A stretch of DNA of 64,000 nt from Zobellia uliginosa. GTDB lineage: Bacteria; Bacteroidota; Bacteroidia; Flavobacteriales; Flavobacteriaceae. The DNA lies in the NCBI RefSeq assembly GCF_900156625.1, contig NZ_FTOB01000011.1:1-64000 (forward strand). Direction: 5' to 3'. Below the pieces are notes generated by a model. That model did not search any database, was not told the origin of the DNA, and saw nothing but the letters and a program-made list of their open reading frames with translations. Below are positions 20,019 to 31,700 of this stretch, in pieces. The translations under genes were made by a program, and so were the position numbers. The first letter of the stretch is position 1; each line of letters starts with the position of its first letter.

Positions 20019-20611
20019 AGTAGTTGCTTTTGTATAGCTTAAATATTTTGAAGATTGGGAACTCTTTATTATGATGGATTATGGTTGGCAGTTATTCAAA
20101 TGTTTTCCTAAAAGCAGCCTAGCTTAATGGAATAATATCCTTGGTGGCAACTTCTTTTGAGGGTTGTGCCCAAGTAGGGAATAATCGTAGCAGTTGCGCT
20201 AAAACCACGGTATTCAAGTATTAAACCCTTATAGACCTTAATTTTCAATTCATGGGCATTTGTATTGATAGTAGTTCACTTGGCAATGGATATGTGTAAT
20301 TATTAAGAATAGATATTTTTCTTTCGTTTAATTGGGCCAAATTCTATAACTATCTATAGGGCAAATAAAACGATAGGTTTAGAAATGGCCTGAAACTTCT
20401 TGTTGGGAATATTTGCCCAGGTGTTTGGTAAGTTGAAATAAGTTGTGATCAAACTTGGACCTATGGTCTTTACTGTACAAAAATAAAGTATTTGTAAAAT
20501 TTTAATCTATAGTATGATGGTCAGACTAGATATATAAAAGGTTCCCGAGATAGTTAAGTAGCAAAAAATCAAAATAACAAATCATCAATTGATAAAACCA
20601 ATATTTGTAAT
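20019..20611. other. Gene-free spacer, 593 bases
   Basis: No intact gene, RNA or repeat was recognised. The stretch is AT-rich with frequent stops in all frames. The last 100 bases must serve as leader and promoter of the sulfatase gene; no clear TAnnTTTG box was found. Confidence 0.25.
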
Positions 20612-22144
20612 ATGGAAAGAATTCTCACCAAACTAACTGTAGGTTTAACAATTATTTCTGTTCTATTATCATGTGGCGAAAGTACTGCTGTTAAAAAAGT
20701 AGTCAAAACAAAACCAAATATCTTATGGATTATAGCAGAGGATTTATCTCCTTACCTAGGGTGTTACGGAGACTCGATAAACCAAGGGCATACACCGGTA
20801 ATAGATAGTTTGGCTAAAGATGGTGTCTTATATAAAAGGGCTTATGCCACCGCTCCTGTTTGTTCGGCAAGTAGATCGGCCTTAATTACCGGAGTAATGC
20901 AAACCACTACCGGCACACATAATCATAGATCGAGTAGGTTTACTAATGGAGAGGTCGTTCCGGATAGCTTGCGTATACTTCTACCGGAAGGAATGAAAAC
21001 CGTTCCCGAATTAATGAAGGAGGCGGGCTATTTTACTTTTAACAGTGGTAAGGACGATTATAATTTTCATTATAATAGAAAATCACTTTATGATGTAGGT
21101 ACCCAAGATGATTATGTTATAGGTATGAACGGTTGGCAAGGAAATTTTGCTAAAGAATTTAAAACGGTCAAAAATTATGTGTGGAGTTCAAGGAAGGATA
21201 AAAACCAACCTTGGTTTGGACAGGTACAAATAGATGGAGGAAAAAAAGACTACAAATATGTTCGTGAGGGGGAGAAGTTAGCCGTTAACGATGTTCCTTT
21301 ACCTCCTTATTTTCCAGACATTCCATCACAAAGGGAAGCGTGGACAAGACACTACAATGCCAATAGGGGATCTGATGTTGCCGTAGAGCGCATTTTAGAT
21401 CAGTTGGAGGCTGACGGGGAATTGGAAAATACAATAATATTTTTCTTTTCTGATCACGGAAGTCCAACCTCATTGCGGCACAAGCAGTTTTGTTATGAGG
21501 GAGGAATGCAAGTGCCTTTGATCATTACAGGCTCTCACCCCAATATTCAACAAGGAAAAGTTGTAGATGAATTGGTTTCATTGTTAGATGTATCTGCTAC
21601 AACTTTATCATTGGGCGGGGCAGAGATGCCGGGGTATTTAGACGGTCAGGATTTATTTAACAAAGAATTTAAAGGTTCTAAATATGTTATTGGGGCAAGG
21701 GATAGGTGCGATTATACCATAGATAAGATTAGAACGGTAGTATCGGAAAATTATAGGTACATAAAAAATTACTATCCGAACAGACCTATGTTGCAAGCAG
21801 GTTATAGAGATGGCAGACCTATTGTCACTGGCTTAAAAAAAGCCCGTAAAGATGGTCTTTTAACAGAGTATCAAGAAAAATTTTGGTTTGGGGTAAGGCC
21901 TGTTCATGAATTGTACGATTTAAAGAATGACATACATCAAATCAATAATTTGGCATTAAACCCTAAGTACGCATCCATTTTGAAAGAACACCAAGCGGTA
22001 TTGGAAAATTGGGTACTGGAAACAGGAGACAAGGCTCAAGGACAAGAATCTGCTGCTCAATTAAAAGCTACCTACGATTTATGGAAAGATGTAGCACCTT
22101 TTAAAAATGCAAAGATAAACCCCGAATACGATCAGTTTAAGTAA
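20612..22144 (+). CDS. S1-family sulfatase, N-sulfoglucosamine-sulfohydrolase-like lipoprotein
   Basis: Sulfatase lipoprotein (C21, SVLLSCGES) of 510 residues. The first metal motif is ILWIIAEDLSPYLGCYGD and the maturation motif is C-S-A-S-R at C84, a C-x-A-S-R variant of the more common C-x-P-S-R. The second metal motif is IIFFFSDHGSPTSLRHKQFCYEGG. The AEDLSPYLGCYGD start resembles the SGSH/heparan N-sulfatase group, which also contains carrageenan-type sulfatases. It ends 85 bases before the convergent end of the second HTCS. It could serve either PUL: the heparan-like reading fits GH89, while a galactan-sulfate reading fits PUL 2. Confidence 0.9.
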   Translation: MERILTKLTVGLTIISVLLSCGESTAVKKVVKTKPNILWIIAEDLSPYLGCYGDSINQGHTPVIDSLAKDGVLYKRAYATAPVCSASRSALITGVMQTTTGTHNHRSSRFTNGEVVPDSLRILLPEGMKTVPELMKEAGYFTFNSGKDDYNFHYNRKSLYDVGTQDDYVIGMNGWQGNFAKEFKTVKNYVWSSRKDKNQPWFGQVQIDGGKKDYKYVREGEKLAVNDVPLPPYFPDIPSQREAWTRHYNANRGSDVAVERILDQLEADGELENTIIFFFSDHGSPTSLRHKQFCYEGGMQVPLIITGSHPNIQQGKVVDELVSLLDVSATTLSLGGAEMPGYLDGQDLFNKEFKGSKYVIGARDRCDYTIDKIRTVVSENYRYIKNYYPNRPMLQAGYRDGRPIVTGLKKARKDGLLTEYQEKFWFGVRPVHELYDLKNDIHQINNLALNPKYASILKEHQAVLENWVLETGDKAQGQESAAQLKATYDLWKDVAPFKNAKINPEYDQFK

Positions 22145-22229
22145 GAAATGACTAACCCTAAAAGCACGTATGCTTATTAACAGCAGTTGGCGCATACCAG
22201 CGAATGTTTGTAGTGAAGCTAAAAGCGTG

Positions 22230-25200
22230 TCATGTATTATTGTGTTGGTGTTTTTCTTGATTGTATTTTCCCGGAGACACGCCATATTTTTCCTTGAATA
22301 ATTTACTGAAATGGGAGCTACTCTTAAAACCTGTGAGCTGATAGGTTTCTTGAACGGTTAATTTTTCATGAACCAAGAGGTTGGCAGCTTTCTGTAGTCG
22401 GTAGCTTTTCAATAATTCATATGGCGTTTGGTTTGTTAAGACCTTGACCTTTTGAAAAAAATGAGTGCGGTTTAGATATAGTTTTTTAGCAAGACTGTTA
22501 AGGTCAAAATTTTGGTTGTCTACATTTTCCTCAATTAAGCTGTAGAGTTTATCAAGAAAGGCATTGTCGTTTCTACTATTTCTATTGTCTTTGGTCAATG
22601 GCATGCCTATTTGGTACCTTTCGCTAAGCCGTTTGCGGTTGATAAGTAACGCTTCGGTCCGTGTGATAAGCCTCTTAGGGTCAAAGGGTTTTTTTATATA
22701 AGCGTCGGCCCCGTCTTTAATTCCGCGCAAGTGGTCTTTTATATTGGTCAATGCGGTCAATAGAATTACCGGAATATGGCTAGTTTGTAAATTCGATTTA
22801 ATTTTTAAGCATAGCTCTAAACCGTTCATTTCAGGCATTTGTATGTCGCTAATAATTATATCGGGCCATTGGTTTTCTACGGCATTTATGCACTCTTGTC
22901 CATTTCTAAAGCTTTGTACCTTAAAGTATTGGGATAATAGTTTTGAGACATAGACTCTCATTTCCAAGTTATCTTCCACGTAAAAAACCAATGCTTCTTG
23001 AAATTCGCCCGTAACATCTATATGATCTAAGGTATTGTTTTCTACAAGCTCACTACTTAAAGAGACTTCTTTCTCTTTTGGTAGTTCAATTTGTTCTACG
23101 GAAAGCTCGGTATCCTTAGACTGTTTTTTAACAATTGGAAGTTTAAAGGTGATTTTAGTGCCTTTGCCCGGTTCGCTCTCCGCATGAATATATCCGTAAT
23201 GCATTTCTACAAGGCGTTTAGAGAAAGCTAGGCCAATACCGGAACCGCTTAGGTGGCTACTTTTTATTTTGTGGGATTGGTAAAATCTTTCAAATATGTG
23301 TTTTTGATCTACTTCGTCAATACCAATGCCCGTATCGATAACGGATACGATCAAGTTTTTCTCCTCGCTCCTGTATTCTATTTTAATACTATCATTGGTT
23401 TGTGTGTACTTAAAGGCATTATTCACTAGGTTATTCACTATTTTTTCTAATTTATCCCTGTCGGCAACAACTATAATGGAAGAATCCTCACCAACCAAAT
23501 CGAATCCCTTTTTGTCGTTAGTTGCCATAAATCTGAAGTCTTCCGTAATTTCTTCGATGAAGGTTTTAAAATCAAACCTCGTATAGTTCATTTTTAATAG
23601 GTTTGAATCTGCCCTTCTAAAATCTTGTACTTGCTCTATAAGCTCATATATTTTTTTTAATTGACGCTTTATCAGGCTTAACTTATCCGTAAGGTCTGGA
23701 CTTTCGGAGAACTCTTGAAGAAGGGTGTTTGTTGGGCCTTCGATTAACGTTAGAGGTGTTTTTATCTCGTGGGAAATATTCGAGAAGAAACGCAGTTTTG
23801 CTTCGTTTACCTCTTTTACATTATTGATGGTGAGTTGTTCTATCTCGACTTTATGATTCAGTTTTTGAATCTTTAAAAGAGTTTGGTTAATAATAAAACC
23901 CACAATCAGAATTAGTAGAATATAGGCTGCATAGGCGAGTTTGGTTTTCCAAAATGGAGGGGAAATTAGTATATTGATTTTTTTAGGGTCGGTCCATTCA
24001 TTTATGGAATTGGAAGCCATACCTTGTAACTCGTAATCGCCAGGTGGCAAACCGCTATAGGAGATGTTCTTTTGGTCGGAAGGAACTTCTATCCATTCTT
24101 CGTTCATTGGAAACAACCTGTATTTTATGGTATGGTTTAAAGGGGTTGTAAAATGAAGGCTCGTTAATTCTAGAGAGAATACATTTTCATCATGTTTTAA
24201 TTCAATAGTTTGGGTTTGGGATAAAGGTTTCTTCAGTAAAACTCTGCCATTAATAGAATCACCGGCTTTTACTGATTTATTGAGTAACTTAAAATTCCCG
24301 AAAGCGAACTTTGGTAAGGGTTCATTGTTGGGTATTTCTTCCGGTTTAAAATAGCAGATACCGTTTAAACCGGAAAAAACCATGTAACCGTTCTTCAAGA
24401 ACAGACTAGCGTACCAAAAATCCTCAAAAGGAAGCCCATCCGTAGAGTGAAAACTCCGTATGGTATAATTTTTAGTATTAAGTTTATTGAGTCCAATGTT
24501 GGTGGTTACCCAAAGGTTATGGTCATGGTCATATTGGATGCTTTTGATGACATTGTTAGATAGCCCCTGTTCTTCGGTGAAGCAAATAAATTCTGGATTT
24601 GGGGTATCTTCGGTCATCTTACATATTCCGCCACCTTCAGTTCCTATCCATAGCTCCTTATTGGGGAGTCTGATAATAGAACTTACAAAATCCATAGGTA
24701 AAGACTTGGAGTCGTCGGCATCGTGCTGATACTGCTGTATCTTAGTATGTTTCAAAGGCCCTTCTGAATCTATTTTGAACAACCCTTTTTTATAGCTTCC
24801 GATCCATATATTGCTGTTTAAGGGGTCGGTGTATATGCATCTTACATATTTCAGTTGCTTATCCTTGAAAAAAAGATTGTCATTTAAGGTTTCAATGTTT
24901 ATGATGTCATTTTTGTCATTCAGAATTATTTTATAAACCCCGGTCATGCCAATGATCCAAATGTTACCCTGTTTGTCCTCGGTATAAGAACTTATATGGG
25001 TATATTGGGGCAAACTTTTTGTGTCGGTTTTAATTATTTCGTAATTCTTGCTTCCGGCTTTAATTCTGCACAATCCTATATCTTTAATTTTTGCCCATAA
25101 GTTCTTTCTTGAATCATAAAAGACGTTCCCTAAGTTTGTTTTTTCTTCATCATTTATATGAATTTTAGGGGCTTCAAATTTTTGAGATTTGGTGTTGAAC

Positions 25201-26420
25201 AAGTATATACCTCCCTGATCGGAACTGACATAGATTCTATTGTTGTCCAAGGGGGACATATTTGTAATGTTATTTGACCTAAAACCAAGGGGGTCCGCCA
25301 TAGATGAATTGTAGGTTTTAAAAGGATTATTGCTAATCCTAAATTGGTATAGCCCTTTATTAAAGGTGCCTAGCCAACAATCTCCTAAGGATGTCTGGTA
25401 AAAAACACTGGATTTAATCGTATTGGTTTCAAATTCAAAGTAAGAAATATCATAGTCAGAATTGTTTTTCAAGTCTGAAGCATCGTTTAACCGCATGAAT
25501 CCATCATTGAGTATTCCTAACCAAACATTATTTGAATTATCTACCATGCAATTCTTAAATGAATATTGGGGAAAGTCTACCCTGGTAATTTCAAAAGTGT
25601 ACTTACTACCTTGTTTGTTTGAATGAATAACGGCCATACCTCCTACGGGGAGGGTTGTCAAAAGTGTATTTCTATCTACTTGCTCAATAGAGTTACATGA
25701 ATATATTTGTTCACTTAAAACTCGCTTAAAGGTTTTTTTCTCTAGATTGAACAGAAGCAAGCCATAGGATGTGGAGTACAGATAGTTATTTGGGTCTAAC
25801 TGGGTACCGTCATAAATTATTCCTGTTCGTGATTTGTTAACAAAGGGAAAGGCATAAGATGCAACAAAACTATAATCATCTTTATACACCAACAAGCCAT
25901 AATTCTCAGTAGCACATAAAATGAGGTCAGAGGTATTGCTCATTATATGTCGTATAGCAGGCTTGTCCTTATTATTCGGGAACTGGTCCGCTGTAAGGTC
26001 GTAAAATTCCTCCTTTGTGGTGTTGTAGACGCTTAATCCTTCATCGGTTCCAATCCATATATTTTCATTTTTATCTTCAAATAGAGATCTTACACGATTA
26101 TTTGCCAGCGGCTTATTTGTATTTGTATTTTTTATAGTAACAAATTCATAACCATTATAAAGACTAAGCCCTTCATAGGTTCCTACCCACAAAAAACCAT
26201 TTGAATCCTCCAAAATAGAGGTTACACCGTTATGGGCCAGTCCGTCTATGGTCGTATAGTGTTTAGAGGGATTGGTTATCTGTTCTTGGGCGAAGGATGT
26301 GAGGGAGATCAGAAACAGATACAATATCAAAAAGACGCGCCTTGCCCCAAATCTTATATGACTCGTTATAAATAGGCAAGATTGAAATAAGGTCGATTGT
26401 TCCGATTCTAAATTAATCAT
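22230..26420 (-). CDS. Hybrid two-component system sensor/regulator (HTCS) of PUL 2
   Basis: Second HTCS, 1396 residues, divergent from the GH110-susCD operon it probably controls. Order: N-terminal signal-anchor (hydrophobic stretch near 29-44, after an unusually long polar lead, so the true start may lie downstream at a non-ATG codon); Reg_prop propeller repeats (FLWVGTYEGLSLY, NIWIGTDEGLSVY, ELWIGTEGGGICKM); Y_Y_Y domain; transmembrane helix (about 820-840); kinase with H884 in NISHEIKTPL; HATPase; receiver with D1192 in ISDIQMPEMNG; AraC helix-turn-helix ending in SSHFSKLFKEKYGVSPGKYN. It shares architecture with the PUL 1 HTCS but differs clearly in sensor sequence, implying a different ligand. 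Confidence 0.95.
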   Translation of the reverse strand: MINLESEQSTLFQSCLFITSHIRFGARRVFLILYLFLISLTSFAQEQITNPSKHYTTIDGLAHNGVTSILEDSNGFLWVGTYEGLSLYNGYEFVTIKNTNTNKPLANNRVRSLFEDKNENIWIGTDEGLSVYNTTKEEFYDLTADQFPNNKDKPAIRHIMSNTSDLILCATENYGLLVYKDDYSFVASYAFPFVNKSRTGIIYDGTQLDPNNYLYSTSYGLLLFNLEKKTFKRVLSEQIYSCNSIEQVDRNTLLTTLPVGGMAVIHSNKQGSKYTFEITRVDFPQYSFKNCMVDNSNNVWLGILNDGFMRLNDASDLKNNSDYDISYFEFETNTIKSSVFYQTSLGDCWLGTFNKGLYQFRISNNPFKTYNSSMADPLGFRSNNITNMSPLDNNRIYVSSDQGGIYLFNTKSQKFEAPKIHINDEEKTNLGNVFYDSRKNLWAKIKDIGLCRIKAGSKNYEIIKTDTKSLPQYTHISSYTEDKQGNIWIIGMTGVYKIILNDKNDIINIETLNDNLFFKDKQLKYVRCIYTDPLNSNIWIGSYKKGLFKIDSEGPLKHTKIQQYQHDADDSKSLPMDFVSSIIRLPNKELWIGTEGGGICKMTEDTPNPEFICFTEEQGLSNNVIKSIQYDHDHNLWVTTNIGLNKLNTKNYTIRSFHSTDGLPFEDFWYASLFLKNGYMVFSGLNGICYFKPEEIPNNEPLPKFAFGNFKLLNKSVKAGDSINGRVLLKKPLSQTQTIELKHDENVFSLELTSLHFTTPLNHTIKYRLFPMNEEWIEVPSDQKNISYSGLPPGDYELQGMASNSINEWTDPKKINILISPPFWKTKLAYAAYILLILIVGFIINQTLLKIQKLNHKVEIEQLTINNVKEVNEAKLRFFSNISHEIKTPLTLIEGPTNTLLQEFSESPDLTDKLSLIKRQLKKIYELIEQVQDFRRADSNLLKMNYTRFDFKTFIEEITEDFRFMATNDKKGFDLVGEDSSIIVVADRDKLEKIVNNLVNNAFKYTQTNDSIKIEYRSEEKNLIVSVIDTGIGIDEVDQKHIFERFYQSHKIKSSHLSGSGIGLAFSKRLVEMHYGYIHAESEPGKGTKITFKLPIVKKQSKDTELSVEQIELPKEKEVSLSSELVENNTLDHIDVTGEFQEALVFYVEDNLEMRVYVSKLLSQYFKVQSFRNGQECINAVENQWPDIIISDIQMPEMNGLELCLKIKSNLQTSHIPVILLTALTNIKDHLRGIKDGADAYIKKPFDPKRLITRTEALLINRKRLSERYQIGMPLTKDNRNSRNDNAFLDKLYSLIEENVDNQNFDLNSLAKKLYLNRTHFFQKVKVLTNQTPYELLKSYRLQKAANLLVHEKLTVQETYQLTGFKSSSHFSKLFKEKYGVSPGKYNQEKHQHNNT

Positions 26421-26715
26421 GTTTATTCTAAGGGATATTTTCTCATTTGAAACTTAAAACGCAATGGTTGATGTTAATTTTTAAGACACATACTTATCAA
26501 TAGGTGCTACAAAACTGAGTGAAAATTTAAGATTTTTTTAATTTTTGGGCTACTCTATAATTTTTCTGTTAAAACTACATATTTGTACGTACGGTCAGGC
26601 TTTGGCCCTTGGTTTTATATAGAATATTTACTGAGAAGCATTATTAATTTACCATGTGACATTTTCTTCTGTGTTCATATTTCAATATTTGGGATATGAT
26701 TAACATATAGAACAA
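26421..26715. promoter_or_regulatory. Divergent promoter region between HTCS 2 and GH110
   Basis: A 295-base AT-rich intergenic region between two divergent genes must carry both promoters and the HTCS binding site for PUL 2. No perfect TAnnTTTG box or strong inverted repeat was found by eye; TACATATTTGTACGTACG near 26575 contains a partly palindromic GTACGTAC core. Confidence 0.4.
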
Positions 26716-28620
26716 ATGTCAAAACCATTTTATTCAAGAAAATTACATATTCTAATTTTACTTACAATCATTTTTTCTTTATCAGCATGTTTTTCTGATA
26801 AAAATGGTAAGATAAAATTATTACATTTTAGTTCAGATATTTCTTCTGATGCTACTCCTTTCGTATTGAAAGAATTATTGGATAAAGAAAACGAGGGGGT
26901 TTCAAAAATTACGTTCGAAAAAGGAGAGTATCATTTTTATCCAGATAAAGGCTTAGAAAAGTTTTGTTATATATCCAACCATAATGATGTTGTAATAAAA
27001 ACGGCGTTTCCTCTTTCTCAAATGAAAGGCCTAACGATAGATGGGCAAGGGGCCACTTTTGTCTTTCATGGAAAAATGATACCCTTTTTGATAGATGGAT
27101 CGACAAATATAGCTATCAAAAACCTTTCCATAGATTGGGAGGTCCCTTTTCACAGTGAGGCACTTATTGTCGCAAACGATTTGGAAAACAAAACCTTTGA
27201 TCTAAAAATAGCGAAGGAATACCCCTATGAGATCCGCAATGGTCAGTTGTATTTTATTAAAGAATCTTACGAACACAATTTGGGTCAGGCCATATTATAT
27301 GACCCTGAAAGAAGGGCCATCGCCTATAATACGGAAGACTATACCCCTTTGACCATTTACAATAACTTACCTAATAAAAATACCAAAACTGCTGTTGCCT
27401 ACAAGTATAAAGTTGATTCACACGACCCCGTTCAAAATAGAATAGCTAGGGAATATGCGTTACGGGTAGAGGAACTTGAACCCGGACTCGTTAGAGTTTA
27501 CAATCATAGGAAAAAAATTCCTCCCGTAGGAAAAGTACTGGTCTGTAAAGGCGAGCAACATGCCAATAGATTGGCGCCTGCAATCAGAATTACAAATACG
27601 AACGGTTTTAACGCAAAAAATGTAAAGGTGCACCATGCGGGAGGCATGGGGTTGATTGCGGAAAATTCTTCTGACCTGATACTAGATCGTTTTGATGTGA
27701 CGCCCTCACGCGGAAGAATGGTTTCCACTACTGCAGATGCAACACATTTTGTGGGCTGCAGGGGAAGAATAGAGCTAAAGAAGTGCATTTTTAAGAATCA
27801 GCTAGACGATGCCACCAATGTACATGGTACTTATCAAGAAGTTGTTGATGTTATTGATGAGTTTACCATTGGTGTGCGTATGGGGCATTATCAACAACAA
27901 GGCTTTGTTATTGGTAAACCTAAGGATAAAGTGGGGCTGGTACGGTTGAAAAACTCATTTTTCCCTTATGACAGTCTTACCATAAAAAGCGTACAGAAAC
28001 TCAATAGCCGGTATCAGAAAATTACGTTTAACGAATCTTTGCCAGCATCGCTTGAGAGCGGAGATTTAATAGAAAATCTATCCGCATACCCAGAAATGCT
28101 ATTGGTAGAGGATTGTATTATTAGTAACAATAGGGCAAGAGGCTTGCTTTTATCTACACCTAACGAGACTGTAATTAGAAATAACTTTTTTAGTACCGAG
28201 ATGGAGGCGCTTTTGATTCCCGTAGAAAGTGGACACTGGTTCGAGTCTGGGAATGGGGCCAACATTAGTATCATAGATAATACTTTTCAAGATTGTAATC
28301 ATAGCGGTTATAACCGCGGGGTAATACGCTTTGTTACGGATGATGACAATCACAATATTGCCTTCAACAATATAAATATTAAAGGAAACACCTTTAACCA
28401 TTTTGATAATCTCATTCTTGAAGTTGCCAACACGGATGGACTGGTTTTTCAGGAAAATGTGATTACCAATTCAAAAACCTTTCCTAAACGGCATAATCAG
28501 AAATCGGCATTTAGATTAAAGTCATCGCGTAATATTCAATTTAAGAAAAACACATATGAAGGAGACGCAGAGACCGTGGTAGAGGTAGAGGGTAATATGC
28601 AAAAAGTAGAATTCAATTAA
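26716..28620 (+). CDS. GH110 alpha-1,3-galactosidase-like beta-helix lipoprotein
   Basis: Right-handed parallel beta-helix enzyme of family GH110 (inverting exo-alpha-1,3-galactosidase; known members act on blood-group B, linear alpha-Gal and some marine galactans). Lipoprotein signal with C25 (SLSACFS). Family landmarks are VVIKTAFPLSQMKGLTIDG, GATFVFHGKMIPFLID, VHHAGGMGLIAENS, TTADATHFVGCRGRIE and the active-site segment with D364-D365 in QLDDATNVHGTY, followed by VRMGHYQQQGF. 634 residues matches the family. First gene after the divergent HTCS and 153 bases upstream of susC, so it is a core PUL 2 enzyme that would remove alpha-1,3-linked galactose from the non-reducing end. Confidence 0.88.
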   Translation: MSKPFYSRKLHILILLTIIFSLSACFSDKNGKIKLLHFSSDISSDATPFVLKELLDKENEGVSKITFEKGEYHFYPDKGLEKFCYISNHNDVVIKTAFPLSQMKGLTIDGQGATFVFHGKMIPFLIDGSTNIAIKNLSIDWEVPFHSEALIVANDLENKTFDLKIAKEYPYEIRNGQLYFIKESYEHNLGQAILYDPERRAIAYNTEDYTPLTIYNNLPNKNTKTAVAYKYKVDSHDPVQNRIAREYALRVEELEPGLVRVYNHRKKIPPVGKVLVCKGEQHANRLAPAIRITNTNGFNAKNVKVHHAGGMGLIAENSSDLILDRFDVTPSRGRMVSTTADATHFVGCRGRIELKKCIFKNQLDDATNVHGTYQEVVDVIDEFTIGVRMGHYQQQGFVIGKPKDKVGLVRLKNSFFPYDSLTIKSVQKLNSRYQKITFNESLPASLESGDLIENLSAYPEMLLVEDCIISNNRARGLLLSTPNETVIRNNFFSTEMEALLIPVESGHWFESGNGANISIIDNTFQDCNHSGYNRGVIRFVTDDDNHNIAFNNINIKGNTFNHFDNLILEVANTDGLVFQENVITNSKTFPKRHNQKSAFRLKSSRNIQFKKNTYEGDAETVVEVEGNMQKVEFN

Positions 28621-28773
28621 TCACTAATAACCAATACTCAAAAGGTAAACTCAGGACAAAATAGTTTTTTAAAGAAGTCATATGCATTACATGGCATGAT
28701 GGGATATAAATACGAGAAGCTATAGAATGCCCAGGGGTTTAGCTACCTAGATTAACTAACTAATATTAAACCT

Positions 28774-31700
28774 ATGAAATTCAAACAGGGAACAATTTTT
28801 ATGAAGTTGCAGGGCGATTGTCCTCGAATACTATTTTTTCTGATTTTATGTTGCAGCATGGCCGTTCATGCGCAAGAGGTAAGCAAAGTAACAGGTACTG
28901 TTGTTGATGCAGAAGATGGAGTCCCCATACCGGGTGTTTCTATTGTAAAAAAGGGAACCAATATAGGGGTTTCGACAGACTTTGACGGAAATTATTCCAT
29001 TGCCGCGAAACAAGGCGATATTTTGGAATTTAGCTATATAGGAATGGAGTTTCAAGCCATTACTGTATCCGAACCGGTTTTAAACGTGCGTATGAAGGCC
29101 GATGTAGAAAACCTTGAGGAGGTAGTGGTAATTGGTTACGGAGCGGTTAAAAAGAAGGAGCTGACAGGTGCCGTTGCTAGTGTTAAGGGCGATGATTTGG
29201 AAAACATCGTTACCCAAGATTTAGGTACGGCCCTACAAGGTCAGGTTTCCGGGGTTAACATTGTAAGTTCCGGCCAGCCCGGAGCCGCATCGGAAATATT
29301 AATTAGGGGCATAACCAGTATATCTGGATCAAATACGCCATTGTATGTGGTAGATGGTATACCACAGGAAGGTGACCCAAGAATAGCTCCAAGTGATATT
29401 GAATCCATTGATATATTAAAGGATGCCTCATCTGCGGCTATTTATGGAACTAGGGGGGCTTCAGGTGTTATCTTGATTACAACAAAGCAAGGTAAGCAAG
29501 GGGCATTATCCGTACGTGTAGACGCTTCTTACGGTTTTCAGAAAGTTCCTTCAGGAATCGATTTAATGAATACAGAGGAGCAAACCTATTTTAATTTGGT
29601 TTCTGAGAGAAATGAAACGGGTAGTACCGATGATGTTACGGTTTTAACCTTGGCAAGAAGCCCACAAGGTTTTCAGAACAATACAGATATAAGGGACATT
29701 ATTATACGCGAGAATACCCCGTTTAAGAATTACTCGGTAAACGTATCCGGAGGCGGTAACGACATCAAATATAATGTCTCTACCAGTTTGTATGATACCG
29801 AAGGGGTAATTATAAACTCAGATTTTAAAAGATTCAATACTAGGGTCAATACTACTTATACGCGTGGTAAATGGGGTATAAATGCAAGTGTTGGTATGAG
29901 TCGTGAAGATCGGTCACGTGAACCGGGAGGAATAATAAATCAAGTTATTAGATATCTTCCAACGCAACAAGGTTTAGAAGCTATAGGTTCTGATGAACCC
30001 TTAGTGGAAGTTAGGTCTACTGAGTCAAATCGATTGGGATGGGTTTTGAATAGCTTGAGCAGTACTGATATTGAGCGAACCGTAAGAACTTTTGCCTCTT
30101 TTAATGTCAACTATGAAATTGTTAAAGGGCTTAATGTCTGGTCTAGAATTGGTGTAAACGAGTCTAACGGATATAGAGATAGGTTTTTAGGATATACCCC
30201 TGTATTTACAGCAGAAGGAGAGCTTATAAACAATCCGTCCGATAGCTTTGCCGAAAGTCGTGCTAACCAAAGGTCTTCAAATGTTTGGGAAACCGTGCTG
30301 ACCTATAAAAATCAACTTTCCGAAGATCATAATCTAACCTTAACGGCTGGGTATACACAGGAAGAATATAGCGGAAAAGATTTTAGCGCTAAAAAATTTG
30401 GCGTGCAGAATAACGATATCAGGGTTTTGGACAATGCCACAATTAACCCTGATGCACAATCGGGTTTTTACTATAACTCAACTATTCTTGGCATGTTGGG
30501 AAGATTGCAATACAATTATAAAGGCAAGTATTTCTTGAGTTCTAGTGTACGTAGAGATGGGTCTTCAAAATTTGGGGAGAGTAGACGTTGGGGACTTTTT
30601 CCTTCGGTATCCGTTTCGTGGAACGTATCCGATGAGGGTTTTTGGAAACCACTTAAGAATGTGGTCAACAACTTTAAACTTCGGGCCAATAGAGGTTCCT
30701 TGGGGAATAATAGATTTGGAGATTATGCCTTTTCCGCTGCCATTGCTAGTGGTATAGATTATTCTTTTGGTACAGGAGACGGTGTTTTGAACATTGGTTC
30801 CGCACAGTCGGAATTCGCTAATGCCCTTGTGAAGTGGGAAACTAAAAAGGAAGTGAACTTTGGGGCTGATTTTGGTCTTTTCAAAAACAAGATAACCCTA
30901 TCTGCAGATATTTATAACATTAAGAATGAAGATATGCTGTTTCCTATTGTCTTACCTGGTTCTGCAGGTGGTGGCGGTAATTCCCAAATTGTCTTGAATG
31001 TTGGGAATATGACAAATAAAGGAGCGGAGTTGGCCATAGGGTACCGAGAAAAAATAGGCCGGTTTAATTTTAATATGAACGGAACATTCACTACCAATGA
31101 AAACAAGATTACGAAGATATCAGGGGATAAAGGTTTCATTTTCACAAATGATTATGGACTCGTAAGTGGAGCAAGGGTAGAATCTCAAGTAACCGTACTC
31201 GCCGAAGGTTACGAAGCCGGTGCCTTCTTTTTAAGGAAAACGAACGGTATTGCCGATACACCGGAAAAGTTGGCGGAATATCAAGAGATAGACCCGGCTG
31301 CTAAGATGGGGGATGTCGTCTACATCGATTCCAATGGCGATGGCAGTATATCGGATGCCGATAGGGTATACAGTGGTAGCGGACTGCCCGAATATGAGAT
31401 TGGCTATAATTTTAATGCAAATTATAAAGGTGTTGATTTTTCCATGCAGTGGTATGCTGCTTTGGGTCACGAGATTATGAATGGGTCAAAGGCAACCGCG
31501 TATGCTTACGGTAGGCACAAAGATCTTATTTACGCATGGTCAGAATCAAATACTTCAACTCCCATACCCGCTTTTAGAGGAGATATAAAAGCGCACCCCA
31601 ATTTTAGGGGATACAATGATTTATGGTTGGAAGACGGTGATTATGTACGATTAAAAAATGTGACTTTAGGCTATAGCTTTCCTAGAAAATTAGTCGAGAA

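Noticed and set aside
20476-20611. AATATTTG near 20597 as a promoter box of the sulfatase gene
   Set aside because: It lies only a few bases before the start codon and lacks the TA of the TAnnTTTG consensus.
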